Shown here in pieces: positions 18,517 through 27,640 of a stretch of DNA of 64,000 bases. Where the stretch lies: assembly GCA_038040385.1 (NCBI GenBank), contig JBBPII010000006.1:124001-188000 (forward strand), given 5' to 3'. The translations under genes were made by a program, and so were the position numbers. Each line of letters begins with the position of its first letter. Positions within the stretch are counted from its first letter, which is position 1. The DNA is from Gilichinskyi gelida (GTDB lineage: Bacteria > Acidobacteriota > Thermoanaerobaculia > Gp7-AA8). The notes beneath the pieces are model-generated. The model worked only from the letters and a program-made list of their open reading frames with translations. It made no database searches and had not been told where the DNA came from.

Positions 18517-18598
18517 CGAACCCGAGGCACCGTAACGCCTCGGCGCGCGGCGCGACTATCGGAGCGCGCGCACGGATGGCATAGGAATTTGTCCTACA

Positions 18599-19225
18599 TC
18601 ACACCAGGCCGGAGCGGATGGCGTAGGCGATGATGTCGGCGTTCGAATGAAAGCCGGTCTTCAGCAGAATGCGGCTGCGGTAGGTGCTGACCGTCTTCAC
18701 GCTCAGATGAAGGGTCTCGGCGATGGCGGTAGCGCTCACCCCGCGGGCGATGAGCCGGAAGACCTCGAATTCGCGGTCGGAGAGCTGTTCGTGCGGCTGG
18801 GACGGCGCGGTGCCGGCGACGTGCGCGGCGATGTCGCCGGCCAGCGCGCTGCTGACGTAGCGGCGTCCGGCCCGGACGCGCTCGATGGCCGCCACGATCT
18901 CCTCGGCGGCGCTGTCTTTCTGCAGATAGCCGGATGCGCCCGCGCGAAGGCAACGGACCGCGTACTGCTCCTCGGCATGCATGCTCAGCATCAGCACCGG
19001 CAACGCGGGAAACTCGGCGCGGATGTGGCCGAGCAGGTCGATGCCGCTGCGGCCGCCGAGGGAGATGTCGAGGATCAGCACGTCGAATGGCGCCGCGCGA
19101 AGGAGGGGGAGAACGTCGTCCGCCGCGGACGCCTCCGCCGCCAGTTGCCAGCCCGGCTGACCGGCGATGATCTGCTGAAGCCCGCGCCGGACGACATTGT
19201 GATCGTCGGCGATGAAGATTCTCAT
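18599..19225 (-). CDS. NarL/FixJ-type response regulator
   Basis: 208 residues: receiver (MRIFIADDHNVVRRGLQQI, phospho-Asp in VLILDISLGGRSG) and LuxR-type helix-turn-helix (LSDREFEVFRLIARGVSATAIAETLHLSVKTVSTYRSRILLKT). Start ATG 19225 gives the usual receiver N-terminus; ATG 19234, three codons earlier, is also possible, and neither has a clear Shine-Dalgarno sequence. Divergent from the MHYT kinase, whose start is 38 bases away, so the shared gap likely holds both promoters and the two form a probable pair. Confidence 0.92.
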   Translation of the reverse strand: MRIFIADDHNVVRRGLQQIIAGQPGWQLAAEASAADDVLPLLRAAPFDVLILDISLGGRSGIDLLGHIRAEFPALPVLMLSMHAEEQYAVRCLRAGASGYLQKDSAAEEIVAAIERVRAGRRYVSSALAGDIAAHVAGTAPSQPHEQLSDREFEVFRLIARGVSATAIAETLHLSVKTVSTYRSRILLKTGFHSNADIIAYAIRSGLV

Positions 19226-19262
19226 TGTGATCATGAGTGTATGCTGCCCATGGAGCGGACGC

Positions 19263-20981
19263 ATGCTCGTTCACGCCCATCACGATCATCGGCTGGTTGT
19301 GCTGTCGGTCGTGATCTCAATCGTCGCCGCCTACGCTGCAAGCAGTCTCGCCGAGAGGATCCGAGGCGCTGGCGGCCGTGTGTGGGTCGCATGGCTGATC
19401 GGCGGCGCCGTGGTGGACGGCGTCGGGACGTGGTCGATGCATTACACCGGAAAGCTCGCGTTGCGGTTGCCGGTTCCCATGCAATTCGACTGGCGCGGCG
19501 TCGTGCTGTCGCTCATCGTCGGCATCGTCGGCTCCTTCTTTGCCCTGCTGATCATGAGCCGCGGCCGAATGGGATGGGCCCGCGCTGCCGGCGCCGCTGT
19601 GGTTCTGGGAGCAATCGCGATTTCGGGGCTGCATTACACCGCAATGGCGGCGATGCGGCTCCAGGGAATGCGCGTGCAGTACCGGTCTCCCGCGCTGATG
19701 GTCTTGTCGGTGGTATTGGCGATCGCCGTCTCTTTTTTCGCTCTCGCTGCCGGCGCCGGCGTCAATCGCCGGCTTCGCTACCACGGCGTCGCCATTCTGC
19801 GCGGACTGGCCAATCCGATCATGCATTTCACCGCCATGGCCGCCGTCGCCTTTACGGCGTCCGGTGAGATCCGCGACTTGTCGCACGCGGTGAGCATTTC
19901 CTCGGTCGACGTCATCGGCATCAGCGTCATTCCGGCGATGGTGCTGGTCGTGGCCCTCCTGACGATCTTCGCCGACCGGCTTCAGACGCAGCGCGCGCTC
20001 CTCGATCAGCTCTTCGAACAGGCCCCGCATGCGGTGGCGCTGATGAACGGCGACGGCCGCGTCGTCCGCATCAATCGGGAGTTCACGCGCCTTTTCGGCT
20101 TCTCCGCGGCCGAAGTGCTCGGACGCCGCCTCACGGAGGTGATGGTGCCTGGCGATCCGGGCGATCGGGTGGAGACCGAGTTGCTGGCTCTCATACAGGG
20201 AGAGCGTTTGGAAGCAGAGCGCGTCCGCCGCCGTAAAGACGGCACCGACGCGCACGTCTCCATTGTGGGCGTGCCGGTTTCAGTACCCGGCGGCGAGATC
20301 GAGACGTACGCGATCTACAGCGACGTCACCGAACAGAAGAACGCCCGGGAAGCGCTGAGAACGTTTCCGCAGCGTCTCATCGAAACGCAGGAAGCGGAGC
20401 GCCAGCGCATTGCGCGCGAGCTGCACGACGAGATCGGCCAGGTGCTCACCAGCGCCGGCATGATGCTCGCTCTCAGTCAGCGCCAGCCGGCTGCAGCGCA
20501 GACGGAGATTGCAGAAGCGCGCGCCTTGCTCGACGATCTCATTGGACGGGTGCGCAATCTCGCGCTCGACCTGCGGCCGTCGATTCTCGACCACTTCGGA
20601 TTGACGGCGGCGCTGTCATGGTTTTTCGAGCAGGTTACGGCGCAGACCGGCGTACGCGTGGTGTTCGACGATCTGCTGCCCGAGGACGCCCGGTTCGGCG
20701 CGGAGATCGAGACGGCTGCGTATCGGATCATCCAGGAGGCATTGACCAACATCGCCCGCCACGCCGCCGTTCGCGAAGCGACCGTGAGCGTCTCGACGGA
20801 TGGAGACTTGCTGGTGGTAGAGGTGGAAGATCTCGGCACCGGCTTCGCTCAGGAGCGGGTGTCGGCACAGTCGTTCGGCCTCACCGGCATGCGCGAGCGC
20901 ACGAACATCCTCGGAGGGCGCTTGATCATCGAGACCTCGCCCGGTGCCGGCACGCGCGTCATCGCCGAATTGCCGCTGTGA
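19263..20981 (+). CDS. MHYT-domain membrane histidine kinase (HisKA_3)
   Basis: 572 residues. The first about 230 residues form a seven-helix MHYT sensor with its three signature repeats: WSMHYTGKLA, SGLHYTAMAA and IMHFTAMAAVAF. MHYT domains are thought to coordinate copper and sense O2, CO or NO. Then a PAS domain (about 245-360), HisKA_3 with phospho-His in ARELHDEIGQVL, and an ATPase domain ending GLTGMRERTNILGGRL. ATG 19263 places the first helix correctly; upstream codons are dropped. Possible gas-sensing kinase beside a NarL regulator. The 3' end overlaps the convergent kinase by 23 bases. Confidence 0.92.
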   Translation: MLVHAHHDHRLVVLSVVISIVAAYAASSLAERIRGAGGRVWVAWLIGGAVVDGVGTWSMHYTGKLALRLPVPMQFDWRGVVLSLIVGIVGSFFALLIMSRGRMGWARAAGAAVVLGAIAISGLHYTAMAAMRLQGMRVQYRSPALMVLSVVLAIAVSFFALAAGAGVNRRLRYHGVAILRGLANPIMHFTAMAAVAFTASGEIRDLSHAVSISSVDVIGISVIPAMVLVVALLTIFADRLQTQRALLDQLFEQAPHAVALMNGDGRVVRINREFTRLFGFSAAEVLGRRLTEVMVPGDPGDRVETELLALIQGERLEAERVRRRKDGTDAHVSIVGVPVSVPGGEIETYAIYSDVTEQKNAREALRTFPQRLIETQEAERQRIARELHDEIGQVLTSAGMMLALSQRQPAAAQTEIAEARALLDDLIGRVRNLALDLRPSILDHFGLTAALSWFFEQVTAQTGVRVVFDDLLPEDARFGAEIETAAYRIIQEALTNIARHAAVREATVSVSTDGDLLVVEVEDLGTGFAQERVSAQSFGLTGMRERTNILGGRLIIETSPGAGTRVIAELPL

Positions 20982-22359
20982 CGCTCAAGGGAATGGAGAC
21001 CAGGATGCGCGTCCCCGCGCCGGGCATGGCCTCGATGGTCGCCTCGCCGCCGAGGGCGTAGGCGCGCTCGCGGACTCCGACCAGTCCGAGCGTGGAAAGG
21101 CTGTTGACCTCCGCCTCGGTGATGCCGCGGCCATTGTCGCGAAGCTCCGCCTCCACCCGCCCTTCCCATGCCTCGATGCGCACGTCGACGCGCGTGGCCC
21201 CCGAATGGCGCGCCACGTTGGTCAGCGCTTCCTGCACGATCCGGTAGAGCGCGGTCGCGCAGTCGGAGCCGACGGCGTTCTCGTCGCGGATCGACAGCTT
21301 CACGTTGATGCCGGTCCGTTCCGCGAATGCCTCTACTTCGTGCTCCACGGCGGCGCGAAGCCCGAAGTCGTCGAGGATGGCCGGGCGCAGCTCGGTGGCC
21401 ACGCGCCGCACGGTCTTGATCGTCAGGTCGACGAGGTCGATCATCGTTCGCATCCGCTCCTCGAGCGTGGCGGTCGGTACGGTGCGGAGGTCGCGCCGCA
21501 TGATGCTGATGTCGAGGCGGAGAGCGGTGAGAAGCTGTCCCAGCTCGTCGTGCATCTCGCGGGCGATGCGGCGGCGCTCGTCTTCCTCGATCTTGTTCAT
21601 CTTCGCGGAGAGGCGCCGCAACTGCTCGTGCGACTCGCGCAACTCGGTCTCCGCTCGCCGGCGCTCGGTGACGTCGAATCCGAGGTTGATGGCGCCGGCG
21701 ATGGTGCCGTCGTGGCGGCGCAGCGGCTCGGAACGATTCTCGTAGAACCGTCCCTCGAATTCGAACTCGTTGGTTGTCGACTCGCCGCGCAACGCGGCAC
21801 GCATCGACACCACCGTGGCCTTATCCTCGCCGCCGACCACGTCCGCCAAACGCCGGCCGACGAACGCGCCGGCATCGAGGCCGAGCGCGGCCAGACCGGC
21901 GCCTTGAGTGGAGGTGAAGACGCCGTGGCGATCGTACGTCGACACGATGGCCGGCAACTGCTCGAGCATCAGACGAAGCTGGTTTTCGCGCTCCGCAAGG
22001 TGCTCCTCCGCCGAGCGCCGCTCGCTCATGTCGTAGAGGACCATCAACGCCATCTCTCCCTCGCCGTCGCTGGCCGGGACGATGGCGGAGGTGATCTCGA
22101 CGTCGAGCGTGTCGCCGGAGCGGGTGACGCGGGAGCTCTCGCGCTGCGCGGCGAAGTCGCCCCGAAACGCCGCATCCCACATCGTCTTCTGCTCCGCCGC
22201 AACCTCGGGAGGGACCGAGGGATCGGGTTGCCCGAGGATCTCCGCCGCCGGCCAGCCAAGAAGTCGCTCGGCGGCGGCATTCCACAGCGCTACCCGCCTC
22301 CGGCGGTCGAGCGCGACCACAGGCAGTGGAAAGGTGTCGAAAAACGCGCGGAACCTCAT
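20959..22359 (-). CDS. PAS-PAS histidine kinase of the NarX/DegS type
   Basis: 466 residues, no membrane segment. Two PAS domains (about 1-115 and 120-240), a HisKA_3 region with phospho-His in IAREMHDELGQLLTALRL, and an ATPase domain (RIVQEALTNVARHSG, DNGRGI, GLVGVRERAYALGGEA). ATG 22359 overlaps the stop of the upstream NarL-type regulator (ATGA), so regulator and kinase are coupled as a dedicated two-component pair. Confidence 0.93.
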   Translation of the reverse strand: MRFRAFFDTFPLPVVALDRRRRVALWNAAAERLLGWPAAEILGQPDPSVPPEVAAEQKTMWDAAFRGDFAAQRESSRVTRSGDTLDVEITSAIVPASDGEGEMALMVLYDMSERRSAEEHLAERENQLRLMLEQLPAIVSTYDRHGVFTSTQGAGLAALGLDAGAFVGRRLADVVGGEDKATVVSMRAALRGESTTNEFEFEGRFYENRSEPLRRHDGTIAGAINLGFDVTERRRAETELRESHEQLRRLSAKMNKIEEDERRRIAREMHDELGQLLTALRLDISIMRRDLRTVPTATLEERMRTMIDLVDLTIKTVRRVATELRPAILDDFGLRAAVEHEVEAFAERTGINVKLSIRDENAVGSDCATALYRIVQEALTNVARHSGATRVDVRIEAWEGRVEAELRDNGRGITEAEVNSLSTLGLVGVRERAYALGGEATIEAMPGAGTRILVSIPLSVTAAIRR

Positions 22360-22994
22360 TCCGTCAGGACCACCTTGTGACGGATGGCGTAGCGGACCAG
22401 TCCCGCGACGTCGTGGATGCCGAGCCGCTTCATCAGATGCATCCGGTGCGACTCGACGGTCTTGATGTGAATGTGCAGCGTCTCGCCGATCTCCCGGCTG
22501 GTCATCCCCTCGGCGATCATCTGCAGGATCTCCCGTTGCCGCGGCGTCAGCCGAAGCTGCGGGTCGCCCTCGCCCACTTTTCGGGCCTGGGCGTCGTTCG
22601 CCGCGGTGCGCAGCGTCGGACTGATGTAGACCTCGCCGGCATCGACCGCCCGCAGCGCCGCCTCGAGCTCCGCGACCGCGGCGGACTTCGCGACGTATCC
22701 CGATGCCCCGAGCCGCAGCGCCCGCCAGACGAACTCCTCGTCCTCGTACATCGAGAGCATGACTACCCGCGTACCCGGCAGGTCCTTGAGAACACGGGAC
22801 ATGGCCTCGAACCCGTTCATAACCGGCATGGCGATGTCCATCAGCACGACTTCCGGATGTTCCGCGGTGGCCACGGCGATTGCTTCGCGGCCGTCCGCCG
22901 CTTCGTAAACGTCGGTAACGAAAGGCAGCGCGGCGACCAGCGCCCGCAAACCCGCCCGTACCAAAGCATGATCGTCCGCAAGAAGAACTCGCAT
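22356..22994 (-). CDS. NarL/FixJ-type response regulator
   Basis: 212 residues: receiver (MRVLLADDHALVRAGL, phospho-Asp in VVLMDIAMPVMNG) and LuxR-type helix-turn-helix (LTPRQREILQMIAEGMTSREIGETLHIHIKTVESHRMHLMKRL). First gene of a two-gene operon with the kinase at 20959-22359. Close relative of the regulator at 17905-18516. Confidence 0.93.
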   Translation of the reverse strand: MRVLLADDHALVRAGLRALVAALPFVTDVYEAADGREAIAVATAEHPEVVLMDIAMPVMNGFEAMSRVLKDLPGTRVVMLSMYEDEEFVWRALRLGASGYVAKSAAVAELEAALRAVDAGEVYISPTLRTAANDAQARKVGEGDPQLRLTPRQREILQMIAEGMTSREIGETLHIHIKTVESHRMHLMKRLGIHDVAGLVRYAIRHKVVLTE

Positions 22995-23129
22995 CGTCGT
23001 CGACTTATCGAGACGCGAGACGCCACCGAAGCGCCCGGCTCATCCGCCCAGGTGGCTGGGGGCGGCCCCGGGCGTTGTCATTCTACGGAGTGAATTAAGG
23101 AAGCGGTATCGGGTAGACACCTGACGTTG

Positions 23130-24494
23130 TCACGCGATCTTGCCGTCGATGTCCATCTCGTGAACAGGTACGCCAAGATCGCCCAGCGGCTCCCGGATTT
23201 GTTTGGCGTTGCCAACGATGACGATCACCGCGCGGTCGGGATCGATATGCCGCTTCGCTACCTGCTCCACATCCTCCTTCGACACCGCGGCGATGTTCTC
23301 GCGATAGCGGTCGAAGTAGTCGTGCGGCAGATCGTAGAGCTCCATGTCCAACAGGCGGCCGGCGACGTCGCTCGCGCTCTGCACGGTGGCCGGGAAAACG
23401 CCCATCAGGTAGTTCTTGGTGTCGTTCAGCTCGTGGTCTTCGACGTCGCCCGTGCGGATGCGCTGCAGCTCGGCGAGCACTTCGCTCACCGACTCGCGCG
23501 TCACGTCATTGCGCACCGGCGCGCTGACCACGAACGGCCCCGCCTGGCGGCGGAAGGCGAACACCGACCGCGCGCCGTACGTGTACCCGTGCCGCTCGCG
23601 CAAATTGAGGTTGATGCGCGAGTTGAAGATCCCGCCGAGGAGCGCGTTCATCACCGACAGCGCGAAGTAGTCCTCGGTCGATCGCGCCACGCCGATGTGT
23701 CCAACACGAATCTCCGACTGCACCGCCGTCGGCCTGTCGATGAGGTAGATGCGCGACGCGTTGAACTGCTGCGGCGCAACGGTCGGGCGCGGCGGGAGGG
23801 CGCCCTGCGGCCAGTCGCCGAACAGGCGCTCCGCGGCGTCGAGGGCTTTGTCCGCGTCGACGTCGCCGCCGATGACGATCGAGCTGTTGTTCGGCACGAA
23901 GTGCGCGGCGTAGAAGCGTCGCACGTCCTCCGCCGTGATCCGCCCCACCGACTCGGGGTTTCCGCTGATGGTGTTCCCGTACGTCCCGGTGCCGTAGATC
24001 AGCGACGAGAAGCGCTTGGCGGCGATCACCGCCGGCTCGTCGCGCTGCTGGAGCAGCTCCATCAGCCGCTCGCTGCGCACGCGATCGAGCGACGCCGGCG
24101 GCAGCATCGGCCGGCGGTCGACGTCGGCGAGGATAGCGAAGGCCGCCTCGAAGTTGCGGCTCAGGACGTCGATGGACACGTACGACGCGTCCCAGTCGGC
24201 ACCGCTGCCGAGCGAGCCGCCGAGGATGCCGAGGTCCTCGGCGAGACGGACCGCGTCGCGATCGCCGGCGCCTTCGTCGAGCAGCTCGGCGGTCAGCGAC
24301 GCCAACCCCGCCAGCTCCGGCGTGTCGTGGTCGGCGCCGGAGCGGACCAGCGTCCGCACCGACGCCAGCGGCGCGTTGTGGTTCTCCGCCACGAGCAGCC
24401 GCAGTCCGTTGGCCAGCGTGCGACGCGTCACGCGCGGGAAGTGATAGGGGCGGGGGGGGCCGGGAAGGGGGGCGGTGGCGCGGTCGACGGTCAT
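23130..24494 (-). CDS. M16-family peptidase homologue, non-catalytic subunit
   Basis: 454 residues of the insulinase/mitochondrial-processing-peptidase family. Where catalytic members have HxxEH this protein reads LASLTAELLDEG, so zinc-binding residues are absent. The R/Y pair typical of the C-terminal half is kept (LRERHGYTYGARS). Bacterial M16B enzymes often work as a catalytic plus non-catalytic heterodimer, and the catalytic partner lies upstream in the same direction. No obvious signal peptide; cytoplasmic as read. Separated from its partner by the repeat at 24502-24622. Confidence 0.93.
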   Translation of the reverse strand: MTVDRATAPLPGPPRPYHFPRVTRRTLANGLRLLVAENHNAPLASVRTLVRSGADHDTPELAGLASLTAELLDEGAGDRDAVRLAEDLGILGGSLGSGADWDASYVSIDVLSRNFEAAFAILADVDRRPMLPPASLDRVRSERLMELLQQRDEPAVIAAKRFSSLIYGTGTYGNTISGNPESVGRITAEDVRRFYAAHFVPNNSSIVIGGDVDADKALDAAERLFGDWPQGALPPRPTVAPQQFNASRIYLIDRPTAVQSEIRVGHIGVARSTEDYFALSVMNALLGGIFNSRINLNLRERHGYTYGARSVFAFRRQAGPFVVSAPVRNDVTRESVSEVLAELQRIRTGDVEDHELNDTKNYLMGVFPATVQSASDVAGRLLDMELYDLPHDYFDRYRENIAAVSKEDVEQVAKRHIDPDRAVIVIVGNAKQIREPLGDLGVPVHEMDIDGKIA

Positions 24495-24501
24495 CGCGCG
24501 T

Positions 24502-24622
24502 CCCTCATCCGCCGCTTCGCGGCACCTTCTCCCGCACGCGGGAGAAGGACAACCTGGCCCCTCTCCCGCTTGCGGGAGAGGGTGGCCCTGAGCGCAGCGA
24601 AGGGGAAGGGCCGGGTGAGGGT
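24502..24622. repeat. Composite palindromic repeat between the M16 genes
   Basis: Contains two hairpins built on CTTCTCCCGCACGCGGGAGAAG and CCTCTCCCGCTTGCGGGAGAGG, followed by CCCTGAGCGCAGCGAAGGGG, which resembles the R4 element CCTGAGCGAAGCGAAGG. Outer arms CCCTCATCCG and GGGTGAGGG also pair. It fills nearly the whole gap between the two protease genes. May act as an mRNA stabiliser or attenuator; this is inferred from symmetry. Confidence 0.75.
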
Positions 24623-24630
24623 TGCGCGCC

Positions 24631-25896
24631 TCACGCCGCCCTCCCTTGTTCCGGCACGAACGTGGTCGTCACCCGATTCTCCGGCGCGAGATACCCGGCG
24701 GCCATGCCGGCGATCGCGTCGCGGGTGACGGCGCGATAGGGATCGAGCCAGGTGTGAACGAGCGTCGGATCGCCGAAGTAGGTCGCCATCATCCCGATCA
24801 GGTCGGCGCGCGAGTCGTAGTTCTCGATCTGGTGCGCGTATTCGACTTCCGCGCGGTTCTTGGCGCGCGTCAGCTCGTCCTCAGTCACGCCGTCGCTGAC
24901 CACGCGAGCGATTTCCGCGTCGAGGGCGCGCTCGACCTCTTCGATCGCCACGCCTTCGTTCGCCGTGGCCTGCAGCATCAGCATGCCGGTGGCCTCGGTC
25001 GGCAGGACGTACGCGGCGACGTCGGTGGCGATCTGCTGCTCCAGCACCAGCGCCTTCTCCAGACGGCTGGCCTTGTCGCCGCTGAGGATCGAGGCGAGGA
25101 GATCTCCGGCCACCCAGTCGGAATCGCCCATCTTCGGGATGTGGTACAGCCGGTGGAGCCGCGCGAGCTGCACGGGCGAGGCGACGGTCTCCCGCCGCTC
25201 GCCGCCGAGGGGGCGGCGCTGGAGATCGAACGGCGGGAACGCGCCGCCGGCCGGGATGTCGGAGAAGTATTGATCGATGAGCTGCTTGGCCTCGGCGGGG
25301 ACGAAGTCGCCGATGACCGTGAGCACGGCGTTGTCGGGGCGGTACCAGGTGCGGAAGAAGTCGCGGATGTCGTCGAGCGACGCCGCCCCGAGGTCCTCCA
25401 TCGAGCCGATGGTGGGCCAGTGGTAGGAGTAGTCGGGGTCGTAGGCCAGGTTGAGGAGGCGCTCGAAGGCGGTGCCGTACGGGACGTTGTCGTAGCGCTG
25501 GCGGCGCTCTTCCTTGACCACTTCGCGCTGAATGTCGAGCTTCTCCTGCGTCAGCGCGGGGAGGAAGAAGCCCATGCGGTCGGATTCCAGCCAGAGGCCG
25601 AGGGCCAAATAGTTAGATGGTAATGTTTCAAAGTAATTCGTTCTATCAAAGAATGTCGTTCCGTTGAGAACGCCGCCCACCGACTGCACGTAGCGGAAGT
25701 GCTCGTTGTTGCCGACGTGCTCCGACCCGGAGAAGAGCATGTGCTCGAACAGGTGCGCGAACCCCGTGCGCCCCGGCCTCTCGTTCTTGGAGCCGACGTG
25801 GTACCAGACGTTGACCGCCACCAGGGGGGCGGAATGGTCTTCGTTGAGGACGACGCGGAGGCCGTTGGGGAGGCGGTAGTCTTCGAGGGAGAGCAT
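24631..25896 (-). CDS. M16-family zinc metallopeptidase, catalytic subunit
   Basis: 421 residues. The inverted zinc motif HLFEH is at about residues 48-52, with the downstream glutamate expected in KEERRQRYDNVP near residue 128. N-terminal LPNGLRVVLNEDHSAPLVAVNVWYHVGSKNE is classic M16B. No signal peptide, so cytoplasmic as read. Forms an operon-like pair with the non-catalytic homologue downstream. Divergent from the deoxynucleoside kinase gene with a 39-base gap. Confidence 0.95.
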   Translation of the reverse strand: MLSLEDYRLPNGLRVVLNEDHSAPLVAVNVWYHVGSKNERPGRTGFAHLFEHMLFSGSEHVGNNEHFRYVQSVGGVLNGTTFFDRTNYFETLPSNYLALGLWLESDRMGFFLPALTQEKLDIQREVVKEERRQRYDNVPYGTAFERLLNLAYDPDYSYHWPTIGSMEDLGAASLDDIRDFFRTWYRPDNAVLTVIGDFVPAEAKQLIDQYFSDIPAGGAFPPFDLQRRPLGGERRETVASPVQLARLHRLYHIPKMGDSDWVAGDLLASILSGDKASRLEKALVLEQQIATDVAAYVLPTEATGMLMLQATANEGVAIEEVERALDAEIARVVSDGVTEDELTRAKNRAEVEYAHQIENYDSRADLIGMMATYFGDPTLVHTWLDPYRAVTRDAIAGMAAGYLAPENRVTTTFVPEQGRAA

Positions 25897-25935
25897 GGGA
25901 CGCGCGTTTTACCACATCGTTTATCCTTGCCGCGC

Positions 25936-26589
25936 ATGTCCGCCGCCCCCGCCCTCCCGTTTCGCCACGTCGCGGTCGAAGGTCCGATCGGCGTGGGCAA
26001 GACGTCGCTGACCGGGATGCTGGCGAAGCGGTTCCGCGGGACGAAGATCCTCGAGGACGCCGACAATCCCTTCCTCGACGACTTCTACAAAGACAAGCGC
26101 GGCGCGGCGTTCCGTACCGAGCTCTTCTTCCTGCTGTCGCGGTACGACCAGCAGCGGGCGCTGAGCCAGCAGGACCTCTTCACCCAGCTCGTCATCGCCG
26201 ACTACAGCTTCCCCAAGAGCAAGATCTTCGCGTACCTGACCCTCGACGACTCCGAGCTGATGATTTACAACCGGCTCTACGATCTGCTGTACGAGACGGT
26301 GACCAAGCCGGACCTGGTCATCTACCTGCAGGGAAACCTTGATACACTCCTCAAGCGCATCAAGAAGCGCGGGCGGGCTTACGAACGATCGATCTCGCCA
26401 CAGTATTTGCAAGAGCTCAGCGAGGCGTACTCGCATTACTTTTACCGATACGACGAGACGCCGTTGCTGGTGGTGAATACCAACGAGATCGACTTCGTGA
26501 ACACACCCGAGCATTTCGATCAGCTCATCGAGCAGATTCGAAACGCCAAAAAGGGAACGCAGTACTACGTACCGCTTGGATCCAAGTAA
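25936..26589 (+). CDS. Deoxynucleoside kinase
   Basis: 217 residues of the dNK family (deoxyadenosine/deoxyguanosine kinase-like), which phosphorylates deoxynucleosides for salvage. P-loop VEGPIGVGKTSL near residue 15; DLVIYLQGNLDTLLKRIKKRGRAYE near residues 130-155 contains the lid-type arginines; QYLQELSEAYSHYFYRY is family-typical. ATG 25936 is chosen because it gives the normal short N-terminus. Substrate preference cannot be read. Confidence 0.9.
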   Translation: MSAAPALPFRHVAVEGPIGVGKTSLTGMLAKRFRGTKILEDADNPFLDDFYKDKRGAAFRTELFFLLSRYDQQRALSQQDLFTQLVIADYSFPKSKIFAYLTLDDSELMIYNRLYDLLYETVTKPDLVIYLQGNLDTLLKRIKKRGRAYERSISPQYLQELSEAYSHYFYRYDETPLLVVNTNEIDFVNTPEHFDQLIEQIRNAKKGTQYYVPLGSK

Positions 26590-26604
26590 GGACTGAGACG
26601 GGAA

Positions 26605-26663
26605 GTGTAGCGGCGGGCTTCAGCCCGCCGTCGCGTTCGACCGGCTGAAGCCGGTCGCTACAC
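26605..26663. repeat. Palindromic repeat, family R3 (copy a)
   Basis: Nested hairpins: GTGTAGCGGCGGGCTTCAGC with its CCCGCCG partner, then CCGGCTGAAGCCGGTCGCTACAC, with outer arms GTGTAGCG and CGCTACAC complementary. It sits between the deoxynucleoside kinase gene and panB. The same element lies inside two genes, at 49203-49260 and 54439-54490. Could serve as a terminator-like hairpin here. Confidence 0.85.
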
Positions 26664-26690
26664 TCCTCCTCGGTCATCGAGGAGGAGACG

Positions 26691-27563
26691 ATGAACCCGA
26701 AAAAAGTCACCGCCCCTGCCGTCAAAGCGATGAAGGGCTCCGCCCGCATCGGCATGATCACCGCCTACGACTACCCCAGCGCCAAGGCGGCCGACGCCGC
26801 CGGCGCCGACGTCATCCTGGTCGGCGACTCCCTCGGCATGGTGGTGCTCGGCTACCCCGACACCCTCAGCGTCACCGTCGCCGACATGCTCCACCACACC
26901 CGCGCCGCCGCCCGCGGCACCGCACGTGCGCTGCTGGTGGGCGACATGCCGTACCTCTCCTACCACCTGTCGACCGAGGAGTCGGTGCGCAACGCGGGGG
27001 AGTTCATCCGCGCCGGCGCGCACGCGGTGAAGATCGAAGGCGGCAAACCGCAGCGCATCAAGACCGTGGAGGCCATGCTCGACGCCGAGATCCCTGTCAT
27101 GGGACACATCGGCCTCACGCCGCAGTCGGTCAACGCCCTCGGCGGATTCAAGCTGCAAGGCAAGAACGTCGACGACGCGCGCCGCCTGATGGACGAGGCA
27201 GTGGCCCTCGACCAGACCGGCTGCTTCTCCATCGTGCTGGAGTGCGTGCCGACCGAGCTGGCGGCGATGATCACCGAGCGCGTCTCCGCGCCGACCATCG
27301 GCATCGGCGCCGGCCCCCACTGCGACGGCCAGGTGCTCGTCTTCCACGACCTCCTCGGCCTCTACGACAACCTCGCGCCGAAATTCGTTCGCCGCTACGC
27401 CAACCTTGGCGACGAGACGCGCGCCGCCATCGGCCGCTACCTCGACGAGGTCCGCTCCGGCGCGTTCCCGAACGACACCACCGAGTCGTTCCACATGACG
27501 AACTCCGAGGAGCTGCGGAGCCTGTACGGTTCGGCGAATGTGGTGGAGATGCCGAAGAAGTGA
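26691..27563 (+). CDS. panB: 3-methyl-2-oxobutanoate hydroxymethyltransferase
   Basis: First committed step of pantothenate synthesis: adds a hydroxymethyl group from methylene-tetrahydrofolate to ketoisovalerate. 290 residues with MITAYDYPSAKAADAAGADVILVGDSLGMV (metal-binding Asp region), KIEGG and GHIGLTPQSV signatures. Starts at ATG 26691 behind GAGGAG. Followed after a 77-base repeat by panC, so it forms a panBC operon; panD is not in the window. Confidence 0.96.
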   Translation: MNPKKVTAPAVKAMKGSARIGMITAYDYPSAKAADAAGADVILVGDSLGMVVLGYPDTLSVTVADMLHHTRAAARGTARALLVGDMPYLSYHLSTEESVRNAGEFIRAGAHAVKIEGGKPQRIKTVEAMLDAEIPVMGHIGLTPQSVNALGGFKLQGKNVDDARRLMDEAVALDQTGCFSIVLECVPTELAAMITERVSAPTIGIGAGPHCDGQVLVFHDLLGLYDNLAPKFVRRYANLGDETRAAIGRYLDEVRSGAFPNDTTESFHMTNSEELRSLYGSANVVEMPKK

Positions 27564-27640
27564 GGTTGCGGGGTTGCGGGGTTGCGAGGTTTCGCGGCCC
27601 CGCCCGCCCCGCAACCGCGTAACCGCGCAACCGCGCAACC
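27561..27640. repeat. Palindromic repeat, family R2 (copy a)
   Basis: Iterated GGTTGCGG units followed by CGCAACCGCGTAACCGCGCAACC form a long imperfect hairpin filling the whole panB-panC gap and ending directly at the panC ATG. It begins TGAGGTTGCGG, where TGA is the panB stop; the copy after argS (41426) begins identically. Confidence 0.85.

Noticed and set aside
24502..24622. Composite hairpin repeat considered as a small RNA gene
   Set aside because: No promoter or terminator signature separate from the neighbours. It resembles the dispersed repeats instead.
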